Origin: Microbotryomycetes sp. JL201
Lineage: Eukaryota; Basidiomycota; Microbotryomycetes
Assembly: GCA_033819885.1 (NCBI GenBank)
Contig: JAQYUZ010000012.1
Location: forward strand, 248,001-312,000
Direction: 5' to 3'
Length of the DNA stretch: 64,000 nt
In this document: piece by piece, positions 12,484 through 24,548 of the stretch
Numbering within the stretch: position 1 is the stretch's first letter
Layout of the letters: every line of letters starts with the position of its first letter
Notes under the pieces: model-generated
What the model was told of the DNA's origin: nothing
The model's input: the letters and a program-made list of their open reading frames with translations, nothing else
Databases searched by the model: none
Made by a program: the position numbers and the translations under genes

Positions 12484-14595
12484 ATGGCGCGCCAGATGGC
12501 AGGTTGGCGGTTGCTGCTGATGTTGTGTGCCGTCGCGTGTTCGATTGAAGGGGCCTTTGCGTTGTCTGCGCACTCTCCGCAAGACCTACATGCGCTGCCA
12601 CGGTTCGCTGTCGTGATCAAACAGGAAACCATCCTCAATGAGAGCGTCGCTGGCGTTCTGCAGCAACATAGAGAGGTACGCATCGCTCTTGAGGAGCTCA
12701 GCCAGGGCTCTGTTGGCTGATAGCGACGACATTGCTCTCCAGGCTGCACTGGCGAGTACTCGAGGCGGCGCCCCCGCTCAGTCCAGCTCAGTCCACCTGA
12801 TGCGCACGCCGACCGGTCAAGCATTCCTATGTGCGGTCCCAGAAGCAAGTGATGCGCATGCAAGTCTATCAGGCAAAGCACGTCGTGACGTGGACTTGGC
12901 CGAGCGCGACGCTGAGCGACAACGGGGACTCGAGCGCGGACTGTCATTGCTCGAGCCGATGAAGGGAGGCTGTCTCTACCAGAAGCAAAATTGGTTTACG
13001 TACAGCTTCTGGTAAGGTCCCCGGGAATCGACAGTGACAGTCGTCTGTGGCGGAGTCGCTCACATCGACATCTTTGTGCAGCTACGGCGACAAAATCAGA
13101 CAGTTCCATGAAGTCAGAGTGGCAGGATCTCCGGCGCCTACTGAAGACCCTCACTCTGACGCTTACACGCTCGGCTTTGCGCCACAACCGATCGGGACTG
13201 AGCAGCCAAAATACGGCAGCGGGTCTGATGCACTAACGAAGCCACGTATACCTGCCATACTGGGCGGAGGTGGTGATGAAGATGGTCACGAAGTGGGTTG
13301 GTCTGACGGAGGCAGGTACCTGAGTCAGACATGGGAGGACGGCACGCTCTGCGACAAGACGAACATGCCAAGGATGGTCGAAGTGCAGGCAAGTTGAGAT
13401 GCGTTTGGAGAGAAAATACCATCACTAAGACGAGCTGGCACCGGACAGTTCCATTGCAACACTCAGTCGATTGATCGCATCGCTCTGATTCGCGAAACTT
13501 CAAGTGAGAGCTGGCGCGTGCGTCGATATCTCAGAAGTCTGACGGTGGCATGTCCAGTTTGCCGATATGTCATGATCATCCATACGCCGAGGCTTTGTAG
13601 CGAAGCCGTGTTCCTAGAAGGACATGATGCATCCACCGAGCCGTCGCATCAAATCGAATGTCGGCCGATAGTGACGAAAGGACCGCCCTTGGTAGAAGCT
13701 GGATCGAAGGATGAGTCAGGCAAGGTGCAAGTGAATCCTGTCGACGAGCCTGCTGAGCGGGGTGAAAGCGAATCAGCAGATTCTGAACAAGCTACGGTGA
13801 TAGCGAGGAATGCAGACCGTTCAGATGATGTGCTCGGCGATGTACCGCATCAAGCATTAACGTCCCACGTAGACAGAGACGACCTCAGTGAAGCTCTCGA
13901 AGGCGAGTTTGAAGAGGTCGAGATCGGCTACATCCTCGATCCAACTACTGGCGCGGTTAGACAGGCGACGGCTGAAGAGATGGACCTAGCGCTCAAAGAC
14001 GGCGCAACAGAGTTTGCCATCGATGCTGATCTCGGCCCAGAGGGCGATGACATGGCCGATGACGAAGTGGAGGCACTTTTGCTTGGTAAAATGGAGGACA
14101 TGGCCAAAGTCGTGCGTTTTGTTGGTTTTCCACTAGACTGCTCCTCGACTGACACTGTCAGTCGCTATCGTACAGATGCGAGAATCTATCTCACAAGCTC
14201 TGCAGGACGGTCGACCTGATGACACTCCGCTACGAGATGCGCCACCCGAAGGGAACACAGACGACGACCGACCGGTGCCAAACATCGTGTCTGCCATCCA
14301 GGAAGCTCTCGAGAAGGCAAAGAGACCGGCCAGCGACTCAAACAAGCCTACGCTGGACCTCAGCCGACTCCGGGCGATGCTCAAAGATTCACTCGAAGCG
14401 AGGGGCAAAGCCGAGCGGGAGGTTCTCGGCGCAGAAGAGCACTCAAAGTTACTAGAGGCTTTTCAGAAGTCTTATCAATGGCTCGAAGAGGACAATAACG
14501 ACGGTCATGGCGCCGCCCCCACCGGCAGCGCCGATGGCGGCGATAGAAGCGAGGGTGTCGAGTCGGACGCGAAATCAGTCCATGATGAGCTGTGA
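12484..14595 (+). CDS. YOS9: OS-9/Yos9-like ER lectin for glycoprotein quality control, with C-terminal HDEL
   Basis: Yos9/OS-9 reads trimmed mannose on misfolded glycoproteins and hands them to the Hrd1 ubiquitin ligase in ERAD. The ATG at 12484 starts a clear signal peptide (MARQMAGWRLLLMLCAVACS); an upstream in-frame GTG is not needed. The MRH lectin domain runs from CLYQKQNWFTYSF through CYGDKIRQFHE, YTLGFAPQPIG, YLSQTWEDGTLCDK, VEVQFHCN and YVMIIHTPRLC, with the paired cysteines and the Gln, Arg, Glu and Tyr of the sugar site visible. A long acidic, disordered C-terminal half ends in VHDEL and the stop, an exact ER-retrieval signal like that of yeast Yos9. One intron (13389-13448) uses a GC donor. 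Other introns are short GT-AG. Confidence 0.93.
13389..13448 (+). other. GC-AG intron in the OS-9/Yos9 gene
   Basis: The exon ends GAAGTGCAG and the intron starts gcaagttg. It ends ccggacag before TTCCATTGC. Splicing here joins VEVQ to FHCN in frame, as the MRH domain requires. CAG|GCAAGT is the consensus context for GC donors. Length 60 nt. Confidence 0.75.
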
Positions 14596-14885
14596 GCAGA
14601 TCTGGTATTCTTCTAGTGCTTGTTGTAATTTTCGTCGTCGCTGCTGCGAGTTTGGCGATTGTGGGTCAGCCCCCTGTCGGTGAGCTGCGCGTTCGCGGCC
14701 TGCCCAGGCGTGACTTGCACCCAAGCGCGCCGGCCTCGTCAAAGGTGTACGCCAAGCAGGCTTGGACGAGTGCTTGTCGGAGCGCGTCTCGGGGTTCCTA
14801 CAAAGCTCGATAACGACAAGCAAGGCGGCGGCAACGCGAGCGTCGAGCTCGTTGCCTGCTCGCCACTCCAATCGGCGCGCCCACC

Positions 14886-17800
14886 ATGCCGCCCAAAATG
14901 GATTATTCCGGATATCAGTACAGTGCGATGGTGAGTGGTGCTACTGCCGCAAGCTGCAGATGATGGCCGCGCTTTGCGTTTTCGAGCGGCATGACTTGGG
15001 GTTGCCATGCGGGCGCCGCACATCATGTCTGCAACGCCGAACGCACGAGTCAACTTGCTGCATGGCTATCAACCTGAGACCTCGCGTGAACCTCGGCGGT
15101 GCCTGCGTGTTGCTCGGCAGCGCATCGCCCTCTGGCCGTATTGCCACACCTTCAGCTACGCAGACTGCTGACCTCTCATTGCTACGCAGGCCTCTTTGGT
15201 CACCACTGCTGATGTCCGGCGAACGACAAACGAGCCGACTGGCGAGGCAGAATCGCTCGTTGGTCGCATCGACCCCAAGTCGATGGGCTCGCGCGCGTTC
15301 AGAGAGACGGTCGATCTCGAAGCAAAGCGCAAAAAGGCCGAAAAGGAGAAGCAAAAGAAGGAGAAGAAAGAGAGCGAAGCAGGAAGGACCAAAAAGTCTG
15401 TCATGACGACGAGGTACGGAGACGTGCTCGAGGCTACTCAGGACCGTAAGTCTACTTTGCATCGGGTGTGCGCGTTCGCATGCTGATGCAACCATTACCA
15501 TGTGCAGTTGAAGGTCTTGACTATCGGCCTCGTACCGCCGAAACGCGCGAGGTCTACGAACTTATGCTCTCGGCCGTGCATTCCTTGCTCGGCGACTCGC
15601 CGCCAGCCATGGTTCGTTCTGCCGCAGACGTCGTACTAGGATACTTGAAAGACGAGTCGATGAAAGATCTCGACCGCAAACGCGAGATAGACGCCTTGTT
15701 TTCGGGATCAGTTCCGGCCGACGTGTTTGCTCAGCTCGTCTCGCTGGGCAAGAAAATCACTGATTACGGCGAAGACGAAGAAAAGGGCAAGAACGATGAC
15801 GAGGAGAGCAACACTGGCGCCATCGATGACGACGTCGGCGTCGCGGTCGTGTTCGAAGAAGAAGAAGAAGACGAAGAGGACGAGGGTTACGAAGAGGCGA
15901 AGTCAGATGCGACGTCAGACGAGGAAGATGAGGCCGATGCTGCGGCCGAAGACGAGATGGTGACGGGAGACGCGGCTGAAGATGGCGACGAAAACATCGT
16001 CATCGGTGGCGAAACCGAGAAGCAAAAAACGTCGACCCAGCAAGGCAAAGTCTCTGCTCGCGAGATCGACGGCTTCTGGCTGCAACGTCTTATCGCGCAG
16101 TCGTATCCGGATCCTCTCGAAGCGGCAGAAAAGACGGCCGAGGCCATGAACATCTTGTCTTCAGAAGCAAACACGCGTGATGTCGAGAACTCGCTCATGG
16201 ACTTGACAGAGTATGACAAGTTCGAGCTTGTTTCTACGCTTATCAATAATCGAGAAAAGATCGTTTGGTGCACAAAACTGGCAAGGTCGGATGAAAACGA
16301 GCGAATGGATGTCGAAGTCGCGATGCGAGAGAAAGGTGTCGGCTGGATCCTGAAAGAGCTTCGTGGAGACGCAGCAAAACCGGCTGGAGACGCTATGGAC
16401 GTCGATCAGCCGACCAAAATTGATCCTGCATCTCTCAAGGGCACTCTCGCACCGGGTGGATTTGCGCCGCCCCCACAAAAGGTGGTTGACCTTGAATCGA
16501 TGGCGTTCGCCCAGGGCGGCCGCTTAATGTCGAACAAGAAGTGCAAACTGCCCGAAGGGTCCTTCAAGAGGTCAAAGAAGGGCTACGAGGAGGTGCACGT
16601 GCCGGCACCGAAACCTGCACCTCTCGCTCCTGGCGAGCTTGTTCCCGTGTCGTCGATGCCTGCGTGGGCGCACAACGCCTTCAAGGGTAATCAGAATCTC
16701 AATCGCGTCCAGAGCAAATTGTACCCTATCGCATTCGGTACGGACGAGCCCATCCTTCTCTGTGCGCCAACTGGCGCAGGCAAGACGAACGTCGCCATGC
16801 TGACGATCCTGAATGAGATGGCAAAGCACCGCAACGAGTCGACCGGCGAGTTTGATTTTCCCTCGTTCAAGATTGTCTACATTGCTCCGATGAAGGCGCT
16901 CGTGCAAGAGATGGTTGGCAATTTTTCGAAGCGTTTAGCCGATTACGGAGTCGTCGTCAACGAGTTGACAGGAGACCGACAGCTCACGAAGCAGCAGATT
17001 GCTGATACTCAGATCATCGTCACCACGCCCGAAAAGTGGGACGTCATTACCCGCAAGAGCACGGACACGTCTTATACCAACCTCGTCAGCTTGGTCATCA
17101 TCGATGAGATTCACTTGCTTCACGACGACCGTGGTCCAGTGCTCGAGAGCATCATTGCCAGGACAATCAGGCGAATGGAGCAGACGCAAAACTACGTGCG
17201 ATTGGTTGGCTTGTCTGCGACATTGCCGAACTTCAAAGACGTTGCGCGGTTCCTTCACGTCGACCCCGAAAAGGGTTTGTTCTATTTCGATTCGTCTTAC
17301 CGACCATGCCCGCTCAAGCAAGAATTTATCGGCGTCACCGAGAAGAAGGCTATCAAGCGCTACCAAGTCACGAACGAGATCTGCTACGAAAAGGTCCTCG
17401 AGCACGCTGGCAAAGATCAGTGCATTATTTTCGTGCATTCTCGCAAAGAGACGGCCAAGACTGCCAGGTTTTTGCGTGATCACGCTGTCGAAAATGACAC
17501 GATTACGCAGTTTCTGCGCGCCGATCCCGCCACACGGGAGATCCTCACCAGTGAAGCCGAGACAGTCACGGACCCCAACTTGCGGGATCTGCTTCCGTTC
17601 GGCTTTGCGATCCATCACGCCGGTATGAACCGTGAAGACAGGACTTTGGTCGAAGACTTGTTTGCCGATGGCCGCGTCCAAGTGCTGGTTTCGACTGCCA
17701 CGCTTGCATGGGGTGTCAACTTGCCGGCCCATGTCGTCATCATCAAGGGAACCCAAATATACAACCCTGAGAAGGGTCGCTGGGTTGAACTCTCCTCTCA

Positions 17801-20800
17801 AGATGTACTGCAGATGCTCGGACGAGCAGGTCGACCGCAATTCGACACGTTCGGCGAGGGTATCATTATCACCAACCACTCCGAGCTGCAGTACTACCTG
17901 TCCATGATGAACCAGCAGCTCCCAATTGAGTCGCAGTTTGTGTCGCGCTTGGCCGACAACCTCAACGCCGAGATTGTTCTCGGCACGGTTCGCAATCGCG
18001 ACGAAGCCGTGCAATGGCTGAGCTACACGTACCTGTACGTCCGTATGCTCAATTCACCATCCCTGTACAGCGTGTCCCCCGACTATCGTGACGACGACCC
18101 TCTGCTCGTTCAAAAGCGGTCGGACATCATTCACACGGCGGCCGTCTTGCTTGAAAAGGGCAACTTGATCCGTTACGATCGCAAGTCGGGCGTTTTCCAC
18201 AGCAACGAGCTTGGACGTATCGCCAGCAGCTATTACGTCACGCACACGTCGATGGGCACCTACAACCAGCACCTCAAGTCGGCGTCTGGCTTTATTGAGC
18301 TGTTCCGCGTGTTTTCCATCTCGGAGGAATTCAAGAATGTTCCTGTTCGAGCCGAAGAGAAGTAGGTTTGCGTGTCATTTGACTTTGACCTGCGAAAGCT
18401 AATTCATGCTGTTTGCTAGGCTCGAATTGGCCAAGTTGCTCGAACGCGTGCCAATCCCGGTCAAGGAGAGTGTCGATGACCCGTCTGCTAAGATCAACGT
18501 CTTGCTGCAAGCCTACATCTCGAGCCTCAAGCTTGAAGGCTTTGCTCTTGTGGCCGACATGGTCTACGTGACGCAGTCAGCTGGTCGCATCTTGCGCGCA
18601 ATCTTTGAGATCTGCCTCAAGCGCGGTTGGGCGTCCTTGACGCACAAGGCGCTGGCTTTATGCCAGATGGTTGAGAAGCGAATGTGGGGAACAATGACGC
18701 CATTGCGACAGTTCAGAGGCGTGCCCACGGACATCATCCGGAGAGCTGAGCGCAAAGAGTTCCCGTGGTATCGGTACTTTGATCTGGAGCCAGCAGGTGA
18801 GCTCGCCGCGATCAGAATGGGTCCTGTGCTCGCGCTGATGCCTACTGTCCGACAGAACTCGGTGAGCTCATCGGCGAGCCAAAGGCTGGTCGTCTTGTTC
18901 ATCGCCTCGTTCACCAATTCCCGAAGCGTGAGTAGCTTTGTTGTCAATTCAACGGGCCAAGTGTACTGACATTTGACACAGTCGAGCTGCAAGCCCATGT
19001 GCAGCCGATCACACGCTCACTGCTTCGAATTGAACTTACAATTACGCCCGACTTTCAGTGGGACGAGAAGGTTCACAGCGGCGCTCAAGCGTTCTGGATC
19101 TTGGTCGAGGATGTTGACGGCGAGATCATCCTGTTCCATGATCAGTTCCTGTTGCGACAAAAGTATGCCGAGCAAGACCATTTCGTCACGTTCACCGTAC
19201 CGATGCTCGACCCGCTGCCGCCCAACTACTTCATCTCGGTCGTTGCAGACCGATGGTTGCATGCCGAGACTCGATTGCCTATCTCGTTCAAGCATCTCAT
19301 CTTGCCCGAGAAGTTCCCGCCGCCGACAACATTGCTCGACTTGCAACCTCTGCCGGTCTCCGCGCTGCACAACAAGGAATTTGAGGCTATCTATACTTCT
19401 ACGCTGTCCTCATTTAACAAGATCCAGACGCAAGTATTCCAAGCGCTTTACACAACAAATGAGAACGTCCTAGTCGGCGCACCCACCGGATCTGGAAAGA
19501 CGATCTGCGCCGAGTTCGCTTTGCTCCGCCTGTGGTCGCAGCCGAAAGCCGCTCGTGCCGTCTGTATCGAGCCGTTCCAAGACGTTGTCGACATGCGCGT
19601 TGCCGAGTGGCGCGCCAAGTTTGGAAATTGTCAAGGCGGCAAGGAGATTCTTGCATTGACGGGCGAAACGAGCGCCGACATTCGCTTGCTCGAGAAGGCC
19701 GACGTCGTTGTTTGCACGCCTGAGCAGTGGGATCTCATTTCACGTCGATGGAAGCAGCGCAAAAATGTGCAAACGATCGGTCTGCTGATTGCGGACGAGA
19801 TCCAACTCGTCGGCGGCGAAATCGGCCCAACATACGAGGTCATCGTCTCGAGAACGCGTTATGTGTCCGCTCAGACGGACAACAAAACGAGGATCGTAGC
19901 ATTTGGTGTCTCGTTGGCGAATGCTCGGGACGTTGGAGAGTGGATGGGTGCCACGGCACAGACGATCTTCAACTTTTCACCTGGCGCGCGACCGCTGCCT
20001 ATGGAGGTTCATATCCAGTCTTTCAACGTGCCGCACTTCCCTTCGCTGATGATCCAGATGGCCAAGCCGGCATATTTGGCCATCACCGAATACGCGCAGG
20101 AGCGCCCGGTTATTTGCTTTGTGCCGTCACGCAAGCAATGTCGAGCAACAGCGGACGACATTCTGGTATACTGCTTGGCAGACCAGGAGGAGAGCAGATT
20201 CCTCAACATCGAGGCATCTGAACTCGCGCCGCACCTCGAGCACGTGCAGGACGCTGGTCTCAAGGCGACGCTCGAGCACGGAGTCGGCTTTTACCACGAG
20301 GCGCTTTCGAAACAGGACAAGCGCATCGTGGAGCATCTGTACAATTCGGGCGCCATTCAGGTCGTCGTTGCCTCAAAGGACGTTGCTTGGAGCATGCCAT
20401 TGACGGCGTACATGGTCATTATTATGGGTGTCCAAGTCTTTGAAGGTGAGATTTGCATCCGTCTTCATGTCTCGATGAATGAAGGTAGCTGATTTCTCAA
20501 TATAGGCAAGGAGCACCGCTACGTCGATTACCCCTTCACCGACGTGCTGCAAATGATGGGCAGGGCGTGTCGTCCCGACCACGATGCCAGTTCGCGCTGC
20601 GTCCTCATGTGCCAGCAAACTCGCAAAGACTTTTTCAAAAAGTTTTTGAACGAGGGCTTGCCCATTGAGTCGCACTTGCATCTGGCGCTACACGACCATT
20701 TCAACGCCGAGATCGTCACCAAGACGATCGAGAACAAGCAAGACGCAGTCGACTGGCTGACTTGGACTTGGATGTACCGACGGCTTGTTGCCAACCCGAA

Positions 20801-22003
20801 TTACTACAATATGCAAGGCACAACGCATCGACATCTCAGCGATCATTTGTCTGAGCTTGTCGAGTCGACTCTCAACGATTTGCGCAACTCGAAGGCTATC
20901 ACGATCGAGGACGAAAGTGAGTGCATTGTAGTGTTATCTGACACCTCTTTTGCTGAATGCTCTACCTCCTGGTTGCAGTGGACGTGTCTGCTCTCAACTT
21001 GGGCATGATTGCGGCGTATTACAACATCAATTACGTCACTGTCGACATCTTTTCAATGTCGCTGACAGAGAAGACCAAGCTCAAGGGTTTGCTCGAGATT
21101 GTGTCGTCTGCAGCCGAGTTTGAAAACATCCCGATCCGCCATCGCGAAGATATCTTCTTGCGCAAGGTGTACGATCGCGTGCCCGTCAAGCTCGCCAATG
21201 TTGATTTCGAATCTCCTCACTTCAAGACGAATGTGCTATTGCAGGCCCATTTCGCTCGGCTGTCTCTCCCGGCGGATCTGGCTGCCGACCAGGTGCTCAT
21301 CTTGTCACGAGTGTTGAACTTGCTGTCGGCTTGCGTCGATGTCATGTCGAGCTCGGGCTATTTGTCGGCCGTTGGAGCAATGGAAATGTCGCAAATGACT
21401 GTCCAAGCGATCTGGAACACTGATTCGCCACTGCGACAGCTGCCGCACTTTACTGCCGATGTGATGGAGAGATGTCAGAAGGCTGGAGTCACATCTGTGT
21501 ACGACATCATGGAGCTCGAAGACGACCAACGCAACGAGCTGCTCCAGATGGATACTCGACAGATGGGCCAAGTCGCACGCGTGTGCAATCAATACCCATC
21601 GCTCGAGGTCACGCACGAAGTCGAGGATCCAGAAGATTTGACGGCGGGCTCACCGATTACAATCAATGTCTCGATTGAGCGCGAAGCGGACGAAGACGAT
21701 GATTTGGACCAACCTGTCCCGGCACCGTTCTTCCCAGTGCCCAAACGCGAGCAATACTGGGTTTGGGTCGGCGAGCCGTCAACAAAGCAGCTGCTTTCGA
21801 TCAAAAAGGTTACGATCCAGCGTCGGTTGGCCATCAAGCTCGACTTGACGTTGCCAAAGGGCACGCACAACCTCAAGTTGTACCTGATTTCGGACAGCTG
21901 GTCCGGCTGCGATCTCGAGTTTGACGTGCTCAACATTGTTGTGCAAGAAGGCGTCGACTCGGATGACGAGGATGACGACGACGACGACGACATGGAGGAG
22001 TAG
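14886..22003 (+). CDS. BRR2: Brr2 (SNRNP200) U5 snRNP Ski2-like RNA helicase
   Basis: Brr2 unwinds U4/U6 snRNA during spliceosome activation. The ATG at 14886 gives [15 protein letters not shown]; an intron of about 255 nt follows, then the conserved [15 protein letters not shown] region. The main exon (about 15508-18363) carries an acidic N-terminal region and the first helicase cassette: Walker A APTGAGKT (about 16767), TGDRQL, TTPEKWD, DEIH (about 17104), [14 protein letters not shown]-like [21 protein letters not shown] and [10 protein letters not shown]. Winged helix and first Sec63 unit follow. The second cassette begins near 19400: APTGSGKT is kept, but DExH reads DEIQ, motif Ia is replaced ([12 protein letters not shown]), and motif V reads [11 protein letters not shown] second Sec63 unit and a poly-Asp tail close the protein. 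About seven introns; roughly 2,150 residues, the normal length. Confidence 0.98.
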
Positions 22004-22224
22004 TTTTATTGGAGAAATTTTGCTTGTAGAAAAGTTTCAAAAAAGTGCTGACAGCATTCTTGTCTGGCTCGCATTGTATTGATGACTCCACAGTGCTTAC
22101 ACAACACACGCTGCCGCACGCCAGACGCGATGCCCGTCCGCCGATAAGTCCGAAATCGCCGCCTCCGCGTTGCAATCCGCCGACGGTTTTTGCGCTCGCT
22201 GTTCATCAACGTGCCTCGCCTTCA

Positions 22225-24453
22225 ATGGCTGTCGAGGGCTCGACAGATAATGCTGATGCGACAGTCGACGCACGCGAGCCTCGTGTTGTACCGTCCCCGG
22301 TCGTCGAAAGTGCGAGAGACAGCTGCGCCGCGGCTTCGCCCACTTCGGCCGATTATCCTATCGAGCCGGAGCGTTTGAACGCGAGGACGGACAGTCTCTC
22401 GTCAGACCAAGCTACAAAAATTCACGATGACAAAGCTACGGCAGCACCAATCGAGCCAGGGACTCACAAGTCGGGGCTGGTCGACCAGACGACCTATCTG
22501 CCTGCAAAGCGAATCATTATCGTCTTACTCGCCATGCAATCCGCTGTATTTTTGGCGTTCTTGGACCAAGCAATCGTATCGACGGCGCTCAGCAACATTG
22601 TAGCTGCGTTTGACGGCGGTCGAGCATCGTCTTGGGTGGCGTCCGCATACCTATTGACGTCGACGGCATTCCAGCCCATGTGGGGTAGAGGAAGCGACAT
22701 TTTTGGTCGAAAGGCAACTCTGATTGCTTGCGTAGTCTTGTTTCTGATCGGCTCGCTTGCTTGCGCGCTCGCTCAATCGATGCTCCAACTGATTATATTC
22801 AGAGGCTTGCAAGGCGCCGGCGGCGGAGGATTGTTGACGCTCGTGCTCATCGTCATTAGCGACATTTGCTCGTTGCGCGAGAGGGGCAGGTACCAAGGTA
22901 TCACGGAAGCCGTGATTGCGATTGCCAACGGTGTGGGGCCTCTGCTAGGTGGCGTTCTCAGTGAAAAGGTGTCGTGGCGTTGGTGTTTCTGGTGAGTAGC
23001 ACATGTGGGCACGACCGATTTGTAAGCTGAACGTGGAGTGAACAGGATCAATCTACCAATCGGCGGTGTTGGAGTTCTCACTATATGGTACTTTTTACCG
23101 CTTCAGGGCGTCCGAAACAGCATGAAAAAGTCAGTCGTGTTCCACCAGAGCATGGCCCCAACATGTCTGCTGACCATCTCGAGATCAGGAAATTGTCCCA
23201 GATCGACTACCTCGGCTCTTTTATGACGCTCGCGTTCACGATCTTGTTGCTGCTGCCCATCAACTGGGGTGGTACATCGTTCGCTTGGTCATCGTCGGTC
23301 GTGATCGGCTGCCTCGTCGGCTCTGGAGTCGCATTCGTAAGTCCCCTCGGGCAAAGCCGTCAATCGCTGTTGGTGTTCAAGTGTACCATTCTGACTCTGT
23401 CTCCCGAGCAGATCATCTTTATACTGTGGGAAACGCGTGCTCGCATCCCGATCGTGCCACGTACGTATCGACGATGACACGTTCCCCTTGTGCTAGCGCT
23501 GAAAACAATTCACAGCTTCCATCTTCCGAATTCCGACTGTCGCATGCATCCTGACCAACACGTTCATCAGCGGGGCGACCATCCTCGTTCAAATCTTCTA
23601 CATTCCCCAGTTTATCCAAATCGTCCGAGGCGAGTCGGCGATTCGATCGGGCGTGTTGATCCTGCCCTTGTTGTTGTGCACGACCGCTTCTGTGTTCGTC
23701 GCTGGCCAACTCGTTGCCCGCCTCGGCGAGTACAAGCACTTTATTGTATGCGGATACGCCATTTGGTCCATCTCTCTCGGATTGCAGTCGACGTTGAACG
23801 AGTCGACTTCGACTGCAAAATTGGTTGGGTTTTTGATTTTGACGGGATTTGGTCAAGGTCAAACGTTGCAAACGTCCATGGTGGCTGCCCAAGCTGCCGT
23901 CGAGAGGTGAGCTCGAACGATGGTCAATTTTACCACCAGTCGATTTGCTGACGACCAGACGGGTAGGTCTGAAATGTCTGTCGTCACGTCGACTCGAGTC
24001 TTTGTACGTTCGCTTGGCGGTACAGTTTTTCTTGCAGTCGCTTCAAGTTTGATCAACAACGTTTTGCGACATGACCTCATTCCACGGGGTTTCAGCTCGT
24101 CGCTCGTGTCTTCAATCATCGACAATCCAACGTCCTTGTGGCATGCGTCTGATACCCAATCAGGCGGATCAAACTTGTTCAACCTAGCGCAAGACGAAAA
24201 AGTTTTGATCGTGCGAGCATATGTCAAAGGGTTCAGGACGTTGTTCCTCGTGCTCGTTGGCATGCAAGGACTGAACTGTTTGTTGGCATTGACGTTTGTC
24301 AAACGAATCAGCTTGACTCGAGGGGACGAGGCCGAACTCAAAGCGAGAGGAAAGGCTTTGTTGGAAGCAAAGAAGGCAAAGAAGGCTGCCAAACACCAGC
24401 AGCAGGGACAAGGGCATGCCATGGACGCAGACGTGGAGAAGGGCAACCAATAG
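22225..24453 (+). CDS. Major facilitator superfamily exporter, DHA2 type (14 TM drug:H+ antiporter)
   Basis: A plasma-membrane or vacuolar proton antiporter for drugs or metabolites; the substrate cannot be read. The start at 22225 opens a disordered N-terminal tail of about 95 residues, then TM1 with the DHA2 motif LDQAIVSTALSNIVAAF, TM2 WVASAYLLTSTAFQPMWGR, the MFS motif A GRGSDIFGRKATL, and the antiporter motif C region NGVGPLLGGVLSEKVSWRWC with INLPIGG. Later exons give SGVLILPLLLCTTASVFVAG, SLGLQSTLNE and TGFGQGQTLQTSMVA, then VTSTRVFVRSLGGTVFLAVA and a last TM near FRTLFLVLVGMQGLNCLLAL. The C-terminal tail is Lys/Ala-rich. About five introns. It sits tail to tail with the VWA gene, 95 nt apart. 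No biosynthetic cluster surrounds it. Confidence 0.93.
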
Positions 24454-24548
24454 ATGCTTGCATACATTTCATGACTCTGTTATGTTCTGTTGTAAAATTA
24501 CCCGCGCGAGTGTAAATCCAGGGGATACTAGCTTGATTCGAGAAATCA

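Noticed and set aside
16935-18014. A 359-codon open frame on the minus strand
   Set aside because: It is exactly antisense to the first Brr2 helicase cassette, whose plus-strand protein is unmistakable. Composition is a codon shadow and no domain is visible.
22225-24453. A secondary-metabolite gene cluster around the MFS exporter
   Set aside because: The neighbours are Brr2 and a VWA protein; no synthase, cyclase or P450 lies nearby.
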